Shown here piece by piece: positions 1-11,400 of a DNA stretch of 64,000 nt. The stretch's first letter is position 1. Each line of letters begins with the position of its first letter. The stretch spans positions 248,001-312,000 of the forward strand of contig NZ_LBMH01000001.1 of assembly GCF_001005305.1 (NCBI RefSeq). The letters run 5' to 3'. The notes under the pieces were generated by a model, which did no database searches, was not told where the DNA came from, and saw nothing but the letters and a program-made list of their open reading frames with translations. The DNA comes from Kordia zhangzhouensis (GTDB lineage Bacteria > Bacteroidota > Bacteroidia > Flavobacteriales > Flavobacteriaceae). Made by a program: the position numbers and the translations under genes.

Positions 1-513
1 TCTAGACACATCTATAAAGAACTCCTCAAAAGGACCATTGTATACTGAAAGTCCAGAGACTGACATTGCTCCAAAGGTATCTCCATGAAAACCATTTTCT
101 AATGCAATAATTTTGCCTCTTTTTTCATTATTGTTATAATGATATTGCAAAGCCATTTTGATAGCAACATCAATTGCCGTAGACCCATTATCTGAAAAGA
201 AAAGTTTTTCTTGATTTTCTGGCAATATACTGATGAGTTTTTCGGAAAGTTCAATTGCTGGTCGATGTGTAAATCCTGTAAATACAACATGATCTAGCGT
301 TTCCATTTGTGAGCGCATTTTTTCAATGATATATGGATTGCAATGCCCATATACACATGTATACCATGAAGCAATTCCATCAATGTACTCATGACCATTT
401 TCATCGTATAATACGGCACCTTTTGCTTTCGTAATCGCAATATGATCTGAATGCGTTTTATGCTGCGTTAATGGATGCCAAAGATGTTTTTTATCTCTTT
501 CTTGTAAATTCAT
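1..513 (-). CDS. bioA: Adenosylmethionine-8-amino-7-oxononanoate aminotransferase, N-terminal part (cut by window edge)
   Basis: Only the first 171 codons are present; the gene runs off the left edge. BioA converts 7-keto-8-aminopelargonate to 7,8-diaminopelargonate with SAM as amino donor and PLP as cofactor. The visible part reads like the family: an N-terminal LWHPLTQHK block (residues 11-19), GIASWY near residue 50, and the FSDNGSTA phosphate-binding region near residue 115. The ATG at 513-511 overlaps the bioD stop in an ATGA junction, so the two are translationally coupled. Fourth step-gene of the bio operon on this strand. Identification is from sequence motifs and operon context. Confidence 0.95.
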   Translation of the reverse strand, partial: MNLQERDKKHLWHPLTQHKTHSDHIAITKAKGAVLYDENGHEYIDGIASWYTCVYGHCNPYIIEKMRSQMETLDHVVFTGFTHRPAIELSEKLISILPENQEKLFFSDNGSTAIDVAIKMALQYHYNNNEKRGKIIALENGFHGDTFGAMSVSGLSVYNGPFEEFFIDVSR

Positions 514-1124
514 GTAAGTTTTTCTTTGAATAATGCGGCGTATTCGCTGATTACGTTTTGATCAATATATGGTTCTTCATCAATTCGTCCAATGATTGGA
601 ACATTGGTCATCTTCTCAATGATACTTTCTGTAGTTGGATGTTCTTTTCCGCTAAAAATAATAGAAACCTTGTATCCTTTTTCCTTTAGCATATTAACCG
701 ATAATAATGTATGATTGATACTCCCTAAATAATGACGAGAAACAACCACTACTTCATAATCTGGCTTGATAATATCCAAAATTGTATTTGTATCATTTAA
801 TGGAACAAGAACTCCACCAGCTCCTTCTATAATCAAATGATTGTCAGTAACAGGTTCTTGAATCTGATTAATATCAATCGTTATATTATCAATTTCTGCA
901 GAAGCATGCGGACTCATTGGAGTATGTAACGCATAGCTGTTTTTATGAATCTTCGTTGTAGAATTGGATATATATCGCTTTATTTTATGACTATCAGAAT
1001 TATCTAAATCGCCAGCCTGTATTGGTTTCCAATAATCTGCTTCGAGCGCTTCTGTCAAGATTGCTGAAGCGACTGTTTTTCCAACTTCAGTTGAGATTCC
1101 TGTCACAAATATTTTTTTTCGCAT
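510..1124 (-). CDS. bioD: ATP-dependent dethiobiotin synthetase
   Basis: Closes the ureido ring of dethiobiotin from diaminopelargonate, CO2 and ATP; cytoplasmic. 204 residues, slightly shorter than E. coli BioD. The Walker A is GISTEVGKT at residues 9-17, with K16 in place; the usual Asp of GTDTEVGKT is replaced by Ser11. KPIQ (33-36) carries the substrate-binding lysine, and EGAGG near residue 100 is the second conserved block. It lies 8 nt after the DUF2007 gene and overlaps bioA by 4 nt, so it belongs to one bio transcript. Confidence 0.95.
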   Translation of the reverse strand: MRKKIFVTGISTEVGKTVASAILTEALEADYWKPIQAGDLDNSDSHKIKRYISNSTTKIHKNSYALHTPMSPHASAEIDNITIDINQIQEPVTDNHLIIEGAGGVLVPLNDTNTILDIIKPDYEVVVVSRHYLGSINHTLLSVNMLKEKGYKVSIIFSGKEHPTTESIIEKMTNVPIIGRIDEEPYIDQNVISEYAALFKEKLT

Positions 1125-1132
1125 TCGCTATT

Positions 1133-1510
1133 TTATTTGAAAATTTCTCCACAATTAGCACACTCATAACGTTTTGGCTCAAAAAAAGGAAAGAGTAAAT
1201 ACCATAAACTCTTTTTGGGCGCTGCTATTAAGACACGATTTTCATTGCATGCTGGACAAATTATTCGTTGTCCTTTAGGGTCTACTTCGTATTCACGTAA
1301 TTCATTGTACAATGCTATAGCTTTTTCTTTGTCTTGTAAGTGTACTTGTAACTTGACACCTCCAATTGCATGACTTACCAAAGGGTCTACATCTACAGTA
1401 TGTTCATCTTTTAAAAATACTTCTATTCCTTCGGATTGAAATTTTCCTTTCATGACTTGTGCGTCAGCCGTATATTCAAAGGCTGCTACAGTGTAAAAAT
1501 CATTCTTCAT
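1133..1510 (-). CDS. DUF2007-type protein with C-terminal zinc ribbon, inside the biotin operon
   Basis: 125 residues. The N-terminal ~75 residues (TVAAFEY, GIEVFLKDE, GGVKLQV) resemble the DUF2007 ferredoxin-like 'putative signal transducing' domain. The C-terminus has two Cys pairs, C85-x2-C88 and C117-x2-C120, a probable zinc ribbon, separated by an aromatic stretch (WYLLFPFF). The ATG at 1510 lies inside the 3' end of bioF (11 nt overlap), and bioD starts 8 nt after its stop, so it is co-transcribed with biotin synthesis genes. No biotin role is known to me; the function is open. Confidence 0.75.
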   Translation of the reverse strand: MKNDFYTVAAFEYTADAQVMKGKFQSEGIEVFLKDEHTVDVDPLVSHAIGGVKLQVHLQDKEKAIALYNELREYEVDPKGQRIICPACNENRVLIAAPKKSLWYLLFPFFEPKRYECANCGEIFK

Positions 1511-2648
1511 AGTTAATAAAACTCTCTTTTAATAAGTTAACAACATTCTGTATTTCGTCTTTTGTATTATATGCATGCAAGCAAAAACGAAGACGCTCTG
1601 CTCCTTTTGGTACAGTTGGCGACAGAATGGCTTTGACATCAAAACCTTTGCTTTGCAGTGTTTTTGCAATATGTTTTACTTTTTGATTTCCTGCAATCAC
1701 ACAACAATGAATCGCTGCATTTCCCTCAATAAATTTTAGCTCTTTCGTAGCTTGTTGAAATGCCTGAATGTTTTGGTGTAATTTGGCAACAGCCTTTGTT
1801 TGTATAAGTTCGTCGTAAGCAATTTTGATTGTTGCTACAGCATGCGGTGACAAAGCCGTCGTATAGATAAAACTTCTTGAGAAATTAACCAAGTAGTTTT
1901 TTAATTCTTTACTTCCAATAATGACAGATCCATGACAGCCTAAAGCTTTGCCAAACGTATAAATTCTTGCAAATACTTTTTTTTCTAGCGCTAATTCTTG
2001 CAATAAACCTTGTCCTTTTTTTCCGAAAACGCCAATTGCATGTGCTTCGTCAACGACAAGATATACTTGTTTGTTATGACACAGTTTTACAATAGCATGC
2101 AAATCAGGAGAATCTCCATCCATCGAAAAAACAGACTCCGTCACTACATAGATAACATCATTTTCGGTGAGTGTTTGTTGTGCTTTTTCAATTTTTTTTT
2201 CTAAATCTATTAAATCGTTATGTTTAAATTTATATGATTTTGCATGGCTCATCCCAATTCCATCTCGAATGGACGCATGAATGTATTCATCAAACAAAAT
2301 TACATCTCCGCGTTGCGGTACCGACGAAAAAAAACCGATATTAGCATCATATCCAGAATTGAAAAGTAAACCAGCTTCTCCATTATGAAAATTACTTAGC
2401 TGCATTTCAACTTCTTCATATAATTCGTGATTTCCTGTAAGTAACCGCGAACCTGTAGCGCCATTTAGCTGTAGGTTTGTTTCTACTAGATATTGATGCA
2501 CTTTTTGAAATATTGTTTCTGAAACCGCAAATCCCAAATAGTCATTGGAAGAAAAGTCTACATGATTCTGAGAAATCGAAAGTAATCGCAGACTATTGTT
2601 TTGCGTGCGATGTTGTAGTTTTGCTGATATTTTTTGAGGAATTTTCAA
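1500..2648 (-). CDS. bioF: 8-amino-7-oxononanoate synthase (BioF/KBL-type PLP transferase)
   Basis: Alpha-oxoamine synthase that condenses pimeloyl-thioester with alanine, the first committed step of the biotin ring pathway. 382 residues, family-typical. DEAHAIGVFG (200-209) and TFGKALGCHG (232-241, PLP lysine K234) are visible, plus the N-terminal SSNDYLGF block (33-40). The start is TTG at 2648-2646, overlapping the preceding gene's TGA as TTGA; the next in-frame Met is far inside, so TTG is the likely start. KBL (threonine pathway) is a close relative, but the bio context decides for BioF. Confidence 0.93.
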   Translation of the reverse strand: MKIPQKISAKLQHRTQNNSLRLLSISQNHVDFSSNDYLGFAVSETIFQKVHQYLVETNLQLNGATGSRLLTGNHELYEEVEMQLSNFHNGEAGLLFNSGYDANIGFFSSVPQRGDVILFDEYIHASIRDGIGMSHAKSYKFKHNDLIDLEKKIEKAQQTLTENDVIYVVTESVFSMDGDSPDLHAIVKLCHNKQVYLVVDEAHAIGVFGKKGQGLLQELALEKKVFARIYTFGKALGCHGSVIIGSKELKNYLVNFSRSFIYTTALSPHAVATIKIAYDELIQTKAVAKLHQNIQAFQQATKELKFIEGNAAIHCCVIAGNQKVKHIAKTLQSKGFDVKAILSPTVPKGAERLRFCLHAYNTKDEIQNVVNLLKESFINYEE

Positions 2649-3148
2649 AGTTCAATCCATTTTGAATCGTTAGCAACCGTTGCATCAAGCAAATCAATTT
2701 TTAGTTTTTTAGCCAATTGTTTTCCTATTGCTAAGGCTTCTTCTTTTTCTTCTGCATGAGATATTTTAAAATGCTTGTTTCCAACATGCCAAAGATTAAT
2801 CTCATAGAAACTTGCCTCTTTTTTAAAGACAGAAATATATTCTAAAGCTGGTAATTCTTGCCATTTCCCCAGTTTTACAAAGACATATTTACGTTCTTTT
2901 TTAAATAATTTTTTATCAAAATCGAAGTAGAAAGTGTGAATTACAGAGTAGTAAATTGCGGCACTTAATGAAAATATAGCAATTTCCAGTTTATTCACTT
3001 CTCTTAATGCATAATTCCTTTCGAGAGACAGTTTGAATTCCCATAAAAACCATCCGATTAAAAATATCGTCACCGTATAAAAAAATGCCGCAAAGACTAA
3101 ATGCGTAATTGATCTTTTTTCTTGAGAGATGATTATTTGACCTTCCAT
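2645..3148 (-). CDS. Two-TM membrane protein of unknown function
   Basis: 167 residues. Two hydrophobic segments are visible (about 15-37 and 53-73), followed by a ~95-residue charged soluble domain, probably cytoplasmic. I do not recognise the family. It overlaps the bioF start by 4 nt, so it is the gene just before bioF in the operon. Flavobacterial bio operons may carry it as a passenger. The ATG at 3148 is followed by a soluble N-terminus (EGQIIISQEKR). Confidence 0.7.
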   Translation of the reverse strand: MEGQIIISQEKRSITHLVFAAFFYTVTIFLIGWFLWEFKLSLERNYALREVNKLEIAIFSLSAAIYYSVIHTFYFDFDKKLFKKERKYVFVKLGKWQELPALEYISVFKKEASFYEINLWHVGNKHFKISHAEEKEEALAIGKQLAKKLKIDLLDATVANDSKWIEL

Positions 3149-3196
3149 AACGCAAAAATAGGGATAATTCTATGGAAATGATTGTAAAATACCAGC

Positions 3197-3829
3197 CTAT
3201 TGTATGGTTATTTTTTCCCCTAAAAATTTGGGTTGTGTCCCAATAACAAGGTCTAAACACATCGCAACTCTTGCTAGCACTTCTCTGATTTTGACTTTTA
3301 TTCCGCTGTTTCCACGCACATCCTTTGCATTGAATCCTATCGCTTTAATTCCTTTAGCATTGGCTATGGCAATTGCTCGTTCATTATGAAACTGTTGTGA
3401 AATTATTGTGATACTTTCTTGTTGAAATATTTCTTTACTACGCACTACAGAGTCCAACGTTCTGAACCCTGCATAGTCTAAAAATATTTTATCTTCAGGT
3501 ATTCCTTCCGCAATCAAATCTTCTTTAAAAGTAGTAGGTTCATCATAGTATTGACTTCCATTGTCTCCACTTACTAAAATGTATTCGATTTTTCCTTCTT
3601 TATACAATTGAACTGCCGCATGAATCCTGTATGCGTAAAATAAATTTACCATTCCATTTTTAAGATATTTGCTTGTTCCTAACAACAAACCTACTTTGTT
3701 TGATGGAATTTCAGAAACTTCATTATACACTTTTTCTTTTGCAATGATTTCAACATACAAATTGCAAAAAATAATTGCGACTATGAGTAATACAAATAAT
3801 AAAACTATTCGTTTTGCTATTTTTTTCAT
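3197..3829 (-). CDS. SanA/YdcF-like DUF218 envelope protein
   Basis: 210 residues with one N-terminal membrane anchor (about 6-26) and a DUF218 domain. The family includes E. coli SanA (vancomycin sensitivity at high temperature) and ElyC/YdcF, linked to envelope or lipid-carrier homeostasis; the biochemical activity is unsettled. Visible family blocks: GLLLGTSKY near residue 48, YRIHAAVQLY, ILVSGDN, and FHNERA near residue 147. It ends 48 nt before the two-TM gene and may head the bio operon. Assignment to the family is firm; the exact role is not. Confidence 0.85.
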   Translation of the reverse strand: MKKIAKRIVLLFVLLIVAIIFCNLYVEIIAKEKVYNEVSEIPSNKVGLLLGTSKYLKNGMVNLFYAYRIHAAVQLYKEGKIEYILVSGDNGSQYYDEPTTFKEDLIAEGIPEDKIFLDYAGFRTLDSVVRSKEIFQQESITIISQQFHNERAIAIANAKGIKAIGFNAKDVRGNSGIKVKIREVLARVAMCLDLVIGTQPKFLGEKITIQ

Positions 3830-3861
3830 TTAATGAAATTCCTTTATTAGTTTATAATTTA

Positions 3862-3892
3862 CAAAAAAGCACCAAGTACTACTTGATGCTTC
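3862..3892 (-). terminator. Rho-independent terminator after the 3928-4644 gene
   Basis: On the minus strand a stem AGCATCAAGT / ACTTGGTGCT (one mismatch or wobble) with a short loop is followed by TTTTTT. It lies directly downstream of the secreted hypothetical gene and insulates it from sanA-bio. Confidence 0.7.
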
Positions 3893-3927
3893 CAAATCTT
3901 TTTCTTTATAATGTAAGATCGTTTTTT

Positions 3928-4644
3928 TTAAAGCGTATTGATATAATTTATAAGCTTTATCAAATCTTCTTCTTTTGTTGTTTTAATCTTTTTTTCTTTG
4001 ATAAATTTCTCTACTTCTTTTTCTTTTCCAGGAAATAGTTTAATTACATCTTTCTTTCTTCTAGGCACTAAGATTGCACTTCCGCTTCCATCGATTTCGA
4101 TAAAAAATTCACTTCTTTCACTTTTGAATTTAGCAGAAACACCTCCAAGATTTCCATTGTAGGAAGCTTTTTTCTCTTCTACAAACTTCTTTCTATCTTT
4201 TCGATAAAGCGTTATTTTTGAATCATCAGTAAGCTGTACATAATAGCCTAATCGATCGCCATCACTTTCATCATATTCTAAAATTTTATAGGTAATGTTC
4301 CCTTTATTTTGCTTAATCACATAACTTCTATTGTTCTTGTTCATGATAAGTGTATCCGTACTTTGAATGACTTCCATATCATCCAAAGCTGCATTGTAGC
4401 GTATCATATACACCTTGTCAATCGGCATAATTTTAGCCGAATTAAAACTGTCATCATAGTACGGTGTTCCGTTGATATTTGCCTCTAAAATCGATTTGAA
4501 GTTTTTTTGCATTTGTGCTTGAAGCGTTAAATCGTTGTGAAACATAGAAGCTTGAACAGCTGATCTTGCAGATTGAGAAAAAGCAACTCCAGCGATTAGC
4601 ATGCAGACCGCAAATGATACAAATTGTTTGATAGATAGTTTCAT
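3928..4644 (-). CDS. Secreted protein of unknown function
   Basis: 238 residues with a clear signal peptide (LSIKQFVSFAVCMLIAGVAFS, cleavage near residue 23-24). The mature part is charged and rich in beta-strand-like segments, with a lysine/glutamate-rich C-terminus (EKEVEKFIKEKKIKTTKEED). I recognise no domain. It stands alone between two terminators, so it is probably a single-gene unit. Periplasmic or outer-membrane-associated location is inferred from the signal peptide only. Confidence 0.75.
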   Translation of the reverse strand: MKLSIKQFVSFAVCMLIAGVAFSQSARSAVQASMFHNDLTLQAQMQKNFKSILEANINGTPYYDDSFNSAKIMPIDKVYMIRYNAALDDMEVIQSTDTLIMNKNNRSYVIKQNKGNITYKILEYDESDGDRLGYYVQLTDDSKITLYRKDRKKFVEEKKASYNGNLGGVSAKFKSERSEFFIEIDGSGSAILVPRRKKDVIKLFPGKEKEVEKFIKEKKIKTTKEEDLIKLINYINTL

Positions 4645-4763
4645 AACTTATAATTTTTTATTGGTTAATGTACGAATTGAATTTGATTTGTTCCAAATAA
4701 ATAGACTACTTTTCATAGCATCAAATATTAGTCCATTTTTTTTGATTGTTGAATTTGTTGCAT

Positions 4764-4797
4764 AAAAAAAGCACCAAACGTGCGTTTGATGCTTTAT
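4764..4797 (-). terminator. Terminator of atpDC
   Basis: On the minus strand GCATCAAAC / GTTTGGTGC (9 bp stem, one wobble) is followed by a run of seven T. It is 25 nt past the atpC stop. Confidence 0.75.
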
Positions 4798-4820
4798 ATC
4801 GTGTTTGCTTGATTTAATAA

Positions 4821-5114
4821 TTAATCAGCCAATACAATTACTTTATTATCCTTCATTTCTACAGTTCCAGAATTAATGTGTAGTGTCAGAACTTTATCAT
4901 CATCATTGTGAGGAACAATTTTACCATGCAAATCATCCAATTCAAGATGACTTTGTGTATGCGTATGGATTTTAACAATTCCTTCTTTCAAAAGAGATAC
5001 AATCGGTGCGTGATTGTTCAACATTTGAAATTCTCCATTAATTCCTGGCACAGCTACAGAATCAACTTCTGAACTAAATAATGTAGCTTCTGGTGTAACA
5101 ATTTCTAAATACAT
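4821..5114 (-). CDS. atpC: F-type ATP synthase epsilon subunit, short form
   Basis: 97 residues, central-stalk subunit of F1. The sequence covers the N-terminal beta-sandwich (MYLEIVTPE start, VDSVAVPGINGEFQMLNNHAP, GIVKIH) and stops at KVIVLAD. The C-terminal two-helix domain that inhibits ATPase in most bacteria is absent: about 130-140 residues are usual. A short form is common in Bacteroidota. It follows atpD by 80 nt and shares its terminator. Confidence 0.93.
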   Translation of the reverse strand: MYLEIVTPEATLFSSEVDSVAVPGINGEFQMLNNHAPIVSLLKEGIVKIHTHTQSHLELDDLHGKIVPHNDDDKVLTLHINSGTVEMKDNKVIVLAD

Positions 5115-5194
5115 AATTAATTCTTCTAGTATTGAGTAACGAGTGATGAGTTTTTGCAGCTTTTCACGGCTATAACCTCATTTCTCAGTACTTA

Positions 5195-6706
<1,512 letters not shown>

Positions 6707-6788
6707 TTAAGTGTTTAATGTTTAGGTTATTAAATACTGAAAAACGGTTTTCTATTTTTCTACTAAAACATGACCTTTTTTCGCGGTG

Positions 6789-6796
6789 CAAAGATA
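6789..6796 (-). promoter_or_regulatory. atpDp: Candidate -7 element for atpDC
   Basis: TATCTTTG on the minus strand matches the Bacteroidota consensus TAnnTTTG. No good TTG is found at the usual -33 spacing. It lies ~85 nt upstream of the atpD ATG, giving a leader of roughly 75-80 nt. Confidence 0.45.
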
Positions 6797-7046
6797 TATT
6801 TTATTAATTAAAATAAGTAGTGTTTTGTAATGATTTTTCAAAATTACTTAAAAACCTTTTGTTTCTACGCATTTTCATAAGTCTTCTCGGGTTTTTAAAT
6901 TGATAAAATGCACTTAATTTTAAAAACTATTGTCCCAAAAATCTATGATTTTCTTTTTATATTTCGCCTCCCAAAAAAATCAAGCCATTGATACGCTACT
7001 AATAGTATTCATTTAATACTTGAACGATAAAAATTGATAGCCACTA
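6797..7046. other. Divergent intergenic region atpD / sigma factor
   Basis: No gene is visible. It holds the atpD promoter at its left end. An imperfect inverted repeat AGTATT-cattt-AATACT lies at 7004-7020, about 27 nt before the sigma-factor ATG, and could be an operator. No copy of the GTAACA/CTATAA ECF-like promoter of 11573-11601 is seen here, so sequence gives no sign of autoregulation by that motif. Confidence 0.4.
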
Positions 7047-7613
7047 ATGTCACAAAAAACGATTCTTTTTTTAGAAAACCTGTCTCACGGAAAACAAGAA
7101 GAGATTATTTTGTTGTACCAAAAAGTTTTTCCAAAAATTGAACGTTATGTATTGAATAATAATGGCCGCTTGGGCGATGCAGACGATATTTTTCAAAAAG
7201 CATTGTTACAACTTATTGTTCGTTACAAGAAAGAACCGTTTGATATTCATACCTCTTTTGAGAACTATTTTTTTATGGTATGTAAAAATTTATGGCGAAG
7301 AGAATTGAATACCAATAAACTCATAACCCATAACCCAGAATTGCTAAATAATCTACCTGATGAAACTGACAATGCCTTTGCAATTGTTGAACAGGAAAGA
7401 CATGATCTTTTTACTGAAAAACTAGCAGCGCTCTCCAGTAACTGCAAACAACTACTACAATTATTTTTTAAAAAAACTCCGTATGATGTTTTAATGCGTA
7501 TGTTTAACTATAATTCTGAAAGTGTCGTAAGACAACGTATCTTTAAGTGCAAAAATCGGTTGGTTGAGCTTATTAAAAAGGACAATCGTTATGATAATTT
7601 AAAAGATGTATGA
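7047..7613 (+). CDS. ECF-type RNA polymerase sigma factor
   Basis: 188 residues. Region 2 lies at about 20-95 (RLGDADDIFQKALLQLIVRY, then FENYFFMVCKNLWRRE) and region 4 at about 128-180 (LSSNCKQLLQLFF followed by a helix-turn-helix ending VVRQRIFKCKNRL). No region 3 or 1.1, hence extracytoplasmic-function type. Its TGA overlaps the next ATG (ATGA), and that product has the layout of a membrane anti-sigma factor. The third gene is a TPR-CHAT protease. I infer that the protease or the signal it senses releases this sigma factor. Confidence 0.9.
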   Translation: MSQKTILFLENLSHGKQEEIILLYQKVFPKIERYVLNNNGRLGDADDIFQKALLQLIVRYKKEPFDIHTSFENYFFMVCKNLWRRELNTNKLITHNPELLNNLPDETDNAFAIVEQERHDLFTEKLAALSSNCKQLLQLFFKKTPYDVLMRMFNYNSESVVRQRIFKCKNRLVELIKKDNRYDNLKDV

Positions 7614-8404
7614 AAATCGAAGATGATATATTGATTGAAAAATTTTTAAAAAATACGCTCTCTGACAAAGAACGCACTTCTTTTATGACAAGAATGGCTT
7701 CTGATGCGTCTTTTAAAGAACATGTTATCTTAGAACAACAATTATTTGAAGTTTTAGGTGATTCCTATTGGAGTTTTGCAACCAATGAAAAAAATGCGAG
7801 AGTAGTTGCCTATAAAAAAATACTTGAGAGCAAAGAAACTCAACAATTAAAAACAACGATTGCCGAAACTATTGAACATCACAAACAACAAGCCTCGAAA
7901 TCATCAGGAAAACACACTTTTAGTTTGTCGTTTATTTTAAAAGTTGCTTCCTTATTGTTGATTTTCTGTATCTCTGCATTTTGGTATTTTTCAAGCAATA
8001 CAGCTATTGATTATGCTGCGGCATCAAAAAGAGCTTGGGATAAAAATATAGGATTGGATTTTGCTTTGCGAAGCAATGCTACGGATACTGTTAAGATTTC
8101 TTTAGAAAAAGCTTTGTATTATTATTCGCATCAAGAGTATGATAGCGTGTTAAGCACGTTGAAACCATATCGCACAACTAATAATCAATATAAAGATATT
8201 TTGCTAATGCGTGCGTTGGCGCATTATCGATTGCATCACACGGAAACTGCATTGGCAACTTTAGATTCTGTGGCAACAACCGCACCTAAAATTGCAAAAT
8301 GGTATCGCGGTCTTATATTTTTGGATCAACATAAAACTGAAGAAGCTTCACTTCTTTTAAAACTCCCTTCTGAAGCAACTCAAGAAATTAAACTTAAAGA
8401 ATAA
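7610..8404 (+). CDS. Single-TM anti-sigma-like protein with TPR-like C-terminus
   Basis: 264 residues. Cytoplasmic N-terminus of ~103 residues (helical, starts MKIEDDILIEKFL, similar to the small anti-sigma domains next to ECF sigma factors). One transmembrane helix lies at about 105-127. The periplasmic ~135 residues contain helical-pair repeats (ALYYYSHQEYDSVLSTL; ALAHYRLHHTETALATL) resembling TPRs. It overlaps the sigma gene by 4 nt and abuts the CHAT gene with no spacer. The anti-sigma role is inferred from architecture and position; no zinc HxxxCxxC motif is present. Confidence 0.75.
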   Translation: MKIEDDILIEKFLKNTLSDKERTSFMTRMASDASFKEHVILEQQLFEVLGDSYWSFATNEKNARVVAYKKILESKETQQLKTTIAETIEHHKQQASKSSGKHTFSLSFILKVASLLLIFCISAFWYFSSNTAIDYAAASKRAWDKNIGLDFALRSNATDTVKISLEKALYYYSHQEYDSVLSTLKPYRTTNNQYKDILLMRALAHYRLHHTETALATLDSVATTAPKIAKWYRGLIFLDQHKTEEASLLLKLPSEATQEIKLKE

Positions 8405-11400
8405 ATGCGAAAAATTATTTTTTTGGCGTGCGCATTCCTTTTATTTGGAACAAACACTTTTTTACAAGCGCAAGAGAAACTAGCAACTGCTTCCGATTAT
8501 ATAAATGAAGGAAACCACTTGTTGTTTTACGGAAAGTATCTCGATGCGACTCAACTGTTTCAAAAAGCATTGAAGACTTCAGAAGAAACGCAAGATTTTC
8601 TACACATTGCAGCTTCCTACAATGCCTTAGCAAAAGCCTTTTTTTCGCAATCGCAGTTAATGCAATCGTATTCGTATGCACAACAAGCTTTGGTATATAG
8701 TGAAAAAGCAAAAGAGGTTGGAAAAAGGGAAAAAGCAACCGCTTTGGAAAACTTAGCTACTATTGAAAGCATTATTGGAAAACCTAAAGAGGCTCTTAAA
8801 AATGCTTTGGAAGCATTGGAAATTCGACAAACACATTTTAAAGAGGAAAAACTTGCGTTGGTAAATTCATATTTGAATTATGCTATTGCATTACACACCA
8901 ACCGAAAGTTGCCCGAAGCAGTAGAAAATTTGGACATTGCTATTTCTATTACAGCCGAAAAGTCGCCTCAGCTCACCATTTTGCATGCAGATATTATGGA
9001 ATTGAAAGGGCAGATTAAGTACGATTTAGGTGAAAACGGTGAAGCGTTGTCGTATTTTGAAAAAACATTGCAGTTGGCTCAGCAAGTTTATGAAAAAGAG
9101 CATCCGTATTTTGGAAAGGTGTATAATGAAATAGGATTGATTTATTCGATTAGAGAGGAATTTGGCGAAAGCTTAGAATATTATAAAAAAGCACTGAGTT
9201 TAAGCATTCAAAATTACGGTATAGATAATCATGACGAACAAGTACGAATTCATTTTAATATTGGCACGGTATATTTTAATCAAAATTTAATTGAAAAAGC
9301 CTTATTTCATACGAAAAAAACCTTAGAGTTAGGCACACATTTTTACGGTGCATCACATCCAAAAATGTTTTTTCCGTACAGCCAACTTGGAAATATTTAC
9401 GGAGACGAACGCGGAATTCCGTATCTTGAAAAAGCGCTTGCCATTAGCTTGAATGCTCCAAAAGTAAATTATGTAATAGTGTCGTATTTGTATGAATATC
9501 TTGGACACATTAATTATAGAATAGAAGACTTACAACAAGCGTTGCATTATTATCAAAAATCGCTGGAGATTAGAGAGCGAATTTACGGAACGCAGAATAC
9601 AAGCACCATTAAAATATATAATAATATTGCCAAAATTTATACTGGATTACAAAATTTTGAGGAAGCTTTGGCGTATAATCAAAAAGCCATTCAAGGCAAT
9701 CAATTGGTGCAAATTACGGACACCAATCGTTTTTCTGCTAAAAGCTATGTGGACACCGACATGCCGCTAGAAAACACAAAAACGAAAGCGGATATTTTAT
9801 TACATCTTTATGAAAACACAAAAGACAAAAAGTATTTAGAAGAAAGTATTCAATATTACACAGAAGCGATTTCTCTTATCAAATTAACACGTTCATCAAA
9901 GCGCAATTATGCAGATAAAATTAAGTTTTCGGAAACGATAAAGGCATTGTATGCAAAAAATATTTACACTTCGTTAGCGCATTACGAATTATACCAAGAT
10001 GATTCTTCTTTAAAAACTGCTTTTACAGCTTCAGAACAAAGCAAAGCGTATGTATTGCGATCGTTGCTGAAAAACACAGAACAAAAGCGCCAAATTCATC
10101 TTCACGAAGATATTTTAAATTTAGAAAAAAACATCAACGACGAACTTGCAGTGTTGCAGTCTAAAATTCTTGTTGAATCTACCAAAAAAGACGCTGATAG
10201 CATATTACTATATACATTAGAAGGTGCATTTTTTGATCTTTCCAAACGAAAAGATTCCCTCGAAAAAAGCATTGAACACACGTTGCCAAAGTACTATAAA
10301 CTCAAATATGAAGATCGTGTAATTACGCTTCAAAATCTTCAAGAAAAATTAAACGACCAAACCACCTTGTTAGAGTTTTTTAAAAACCATAACATGCTGT
10401 ATGTATTTATCGTCACAAAAAATACGTTTCGAGTTGAAAAATTGGAAATTGAAGATTTGGACAATCAAATTAATGAATTCAATAACGCAATCGTACAAAA
10501 AGACACTAAAAAATTTACTGAACGTTCAGTGCATTTATACAAACAACTGCTTGCTCCTATTCGGAATTATTTTGTTGGCGACGAACTTCTTATCATTCCT
10601 GATGAATCACTTTGGCATTTACAGTTTGACCTATTGCTAACCCAAGAGTCAAATACAGATGCTTATCTTTTGCACGACTACGCGATTAGTTATGCAAATT
10701 CTGCAAGCTTATTGTTTGAAAGTACTGAAAGTAAGAATGTTAAAAGCATACAAAATGATTGTATTGCATTTTCATTTACCAGCAGAGACAGTATTCATGT
10801 GGTTTCTTCTGCAATTTCATTATCAGATTTGCGAAACTCTCAAATAGATTTGCCAGGCACACGAAAAGAAATTGCTGAGATTTCAAAAATTTTAGAAGGC
10901 TCCTATTTTTACGGAACAAAGGCAAATGAAGCAAATTTTAAGGAACAAGCCGCAAAGTTTAAAATTATTCACTTAGCGCTTCACGGTGATATTGACAACC
11001 AAAATTCCAATAATTTGAAAATCTATTTTTCTAAAGGAAGCGATGAAGAAGATGACACCTTATTTGTGCATGAATTGTACAATCTTCATATTCCTGCTAG
11101 TTTGGTGGTTTTAAGTGCTTGCAATACAGGAAACGGAAAAGTCAACAAAGCGGAAGGCATTCAAAGTTTAGGAAATGCTTTTCAATATGCAGGCGCCAAA
11201 AGTTTATTGTTGAGTCGATGGGAAATTTCAGATAAAACGACTCCTGAATTTATGCGTTATTTCTACAAGCATATCAAAGCTGGATTGCCTAAACACAAAG
11301 CTTTACAACAAGCAAAAATTGATTTTTTAGCACAAACAGATTCGTTTACCAATGCTCCTTTTTATTGGGGAAGTTTTTATGTGCTAGGAGACACGCAACC

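Noticed and set aside
99-290. 63-codon open frame inside bioA
   Set aside because: Same strand, other frame; the bioA frame is plainly the coding one.
2991-3260. Open frame bridging the two-TM gene and the sanA-like gene
   Set aside because: Out of frame overlap with both real genes, low-complexity product.
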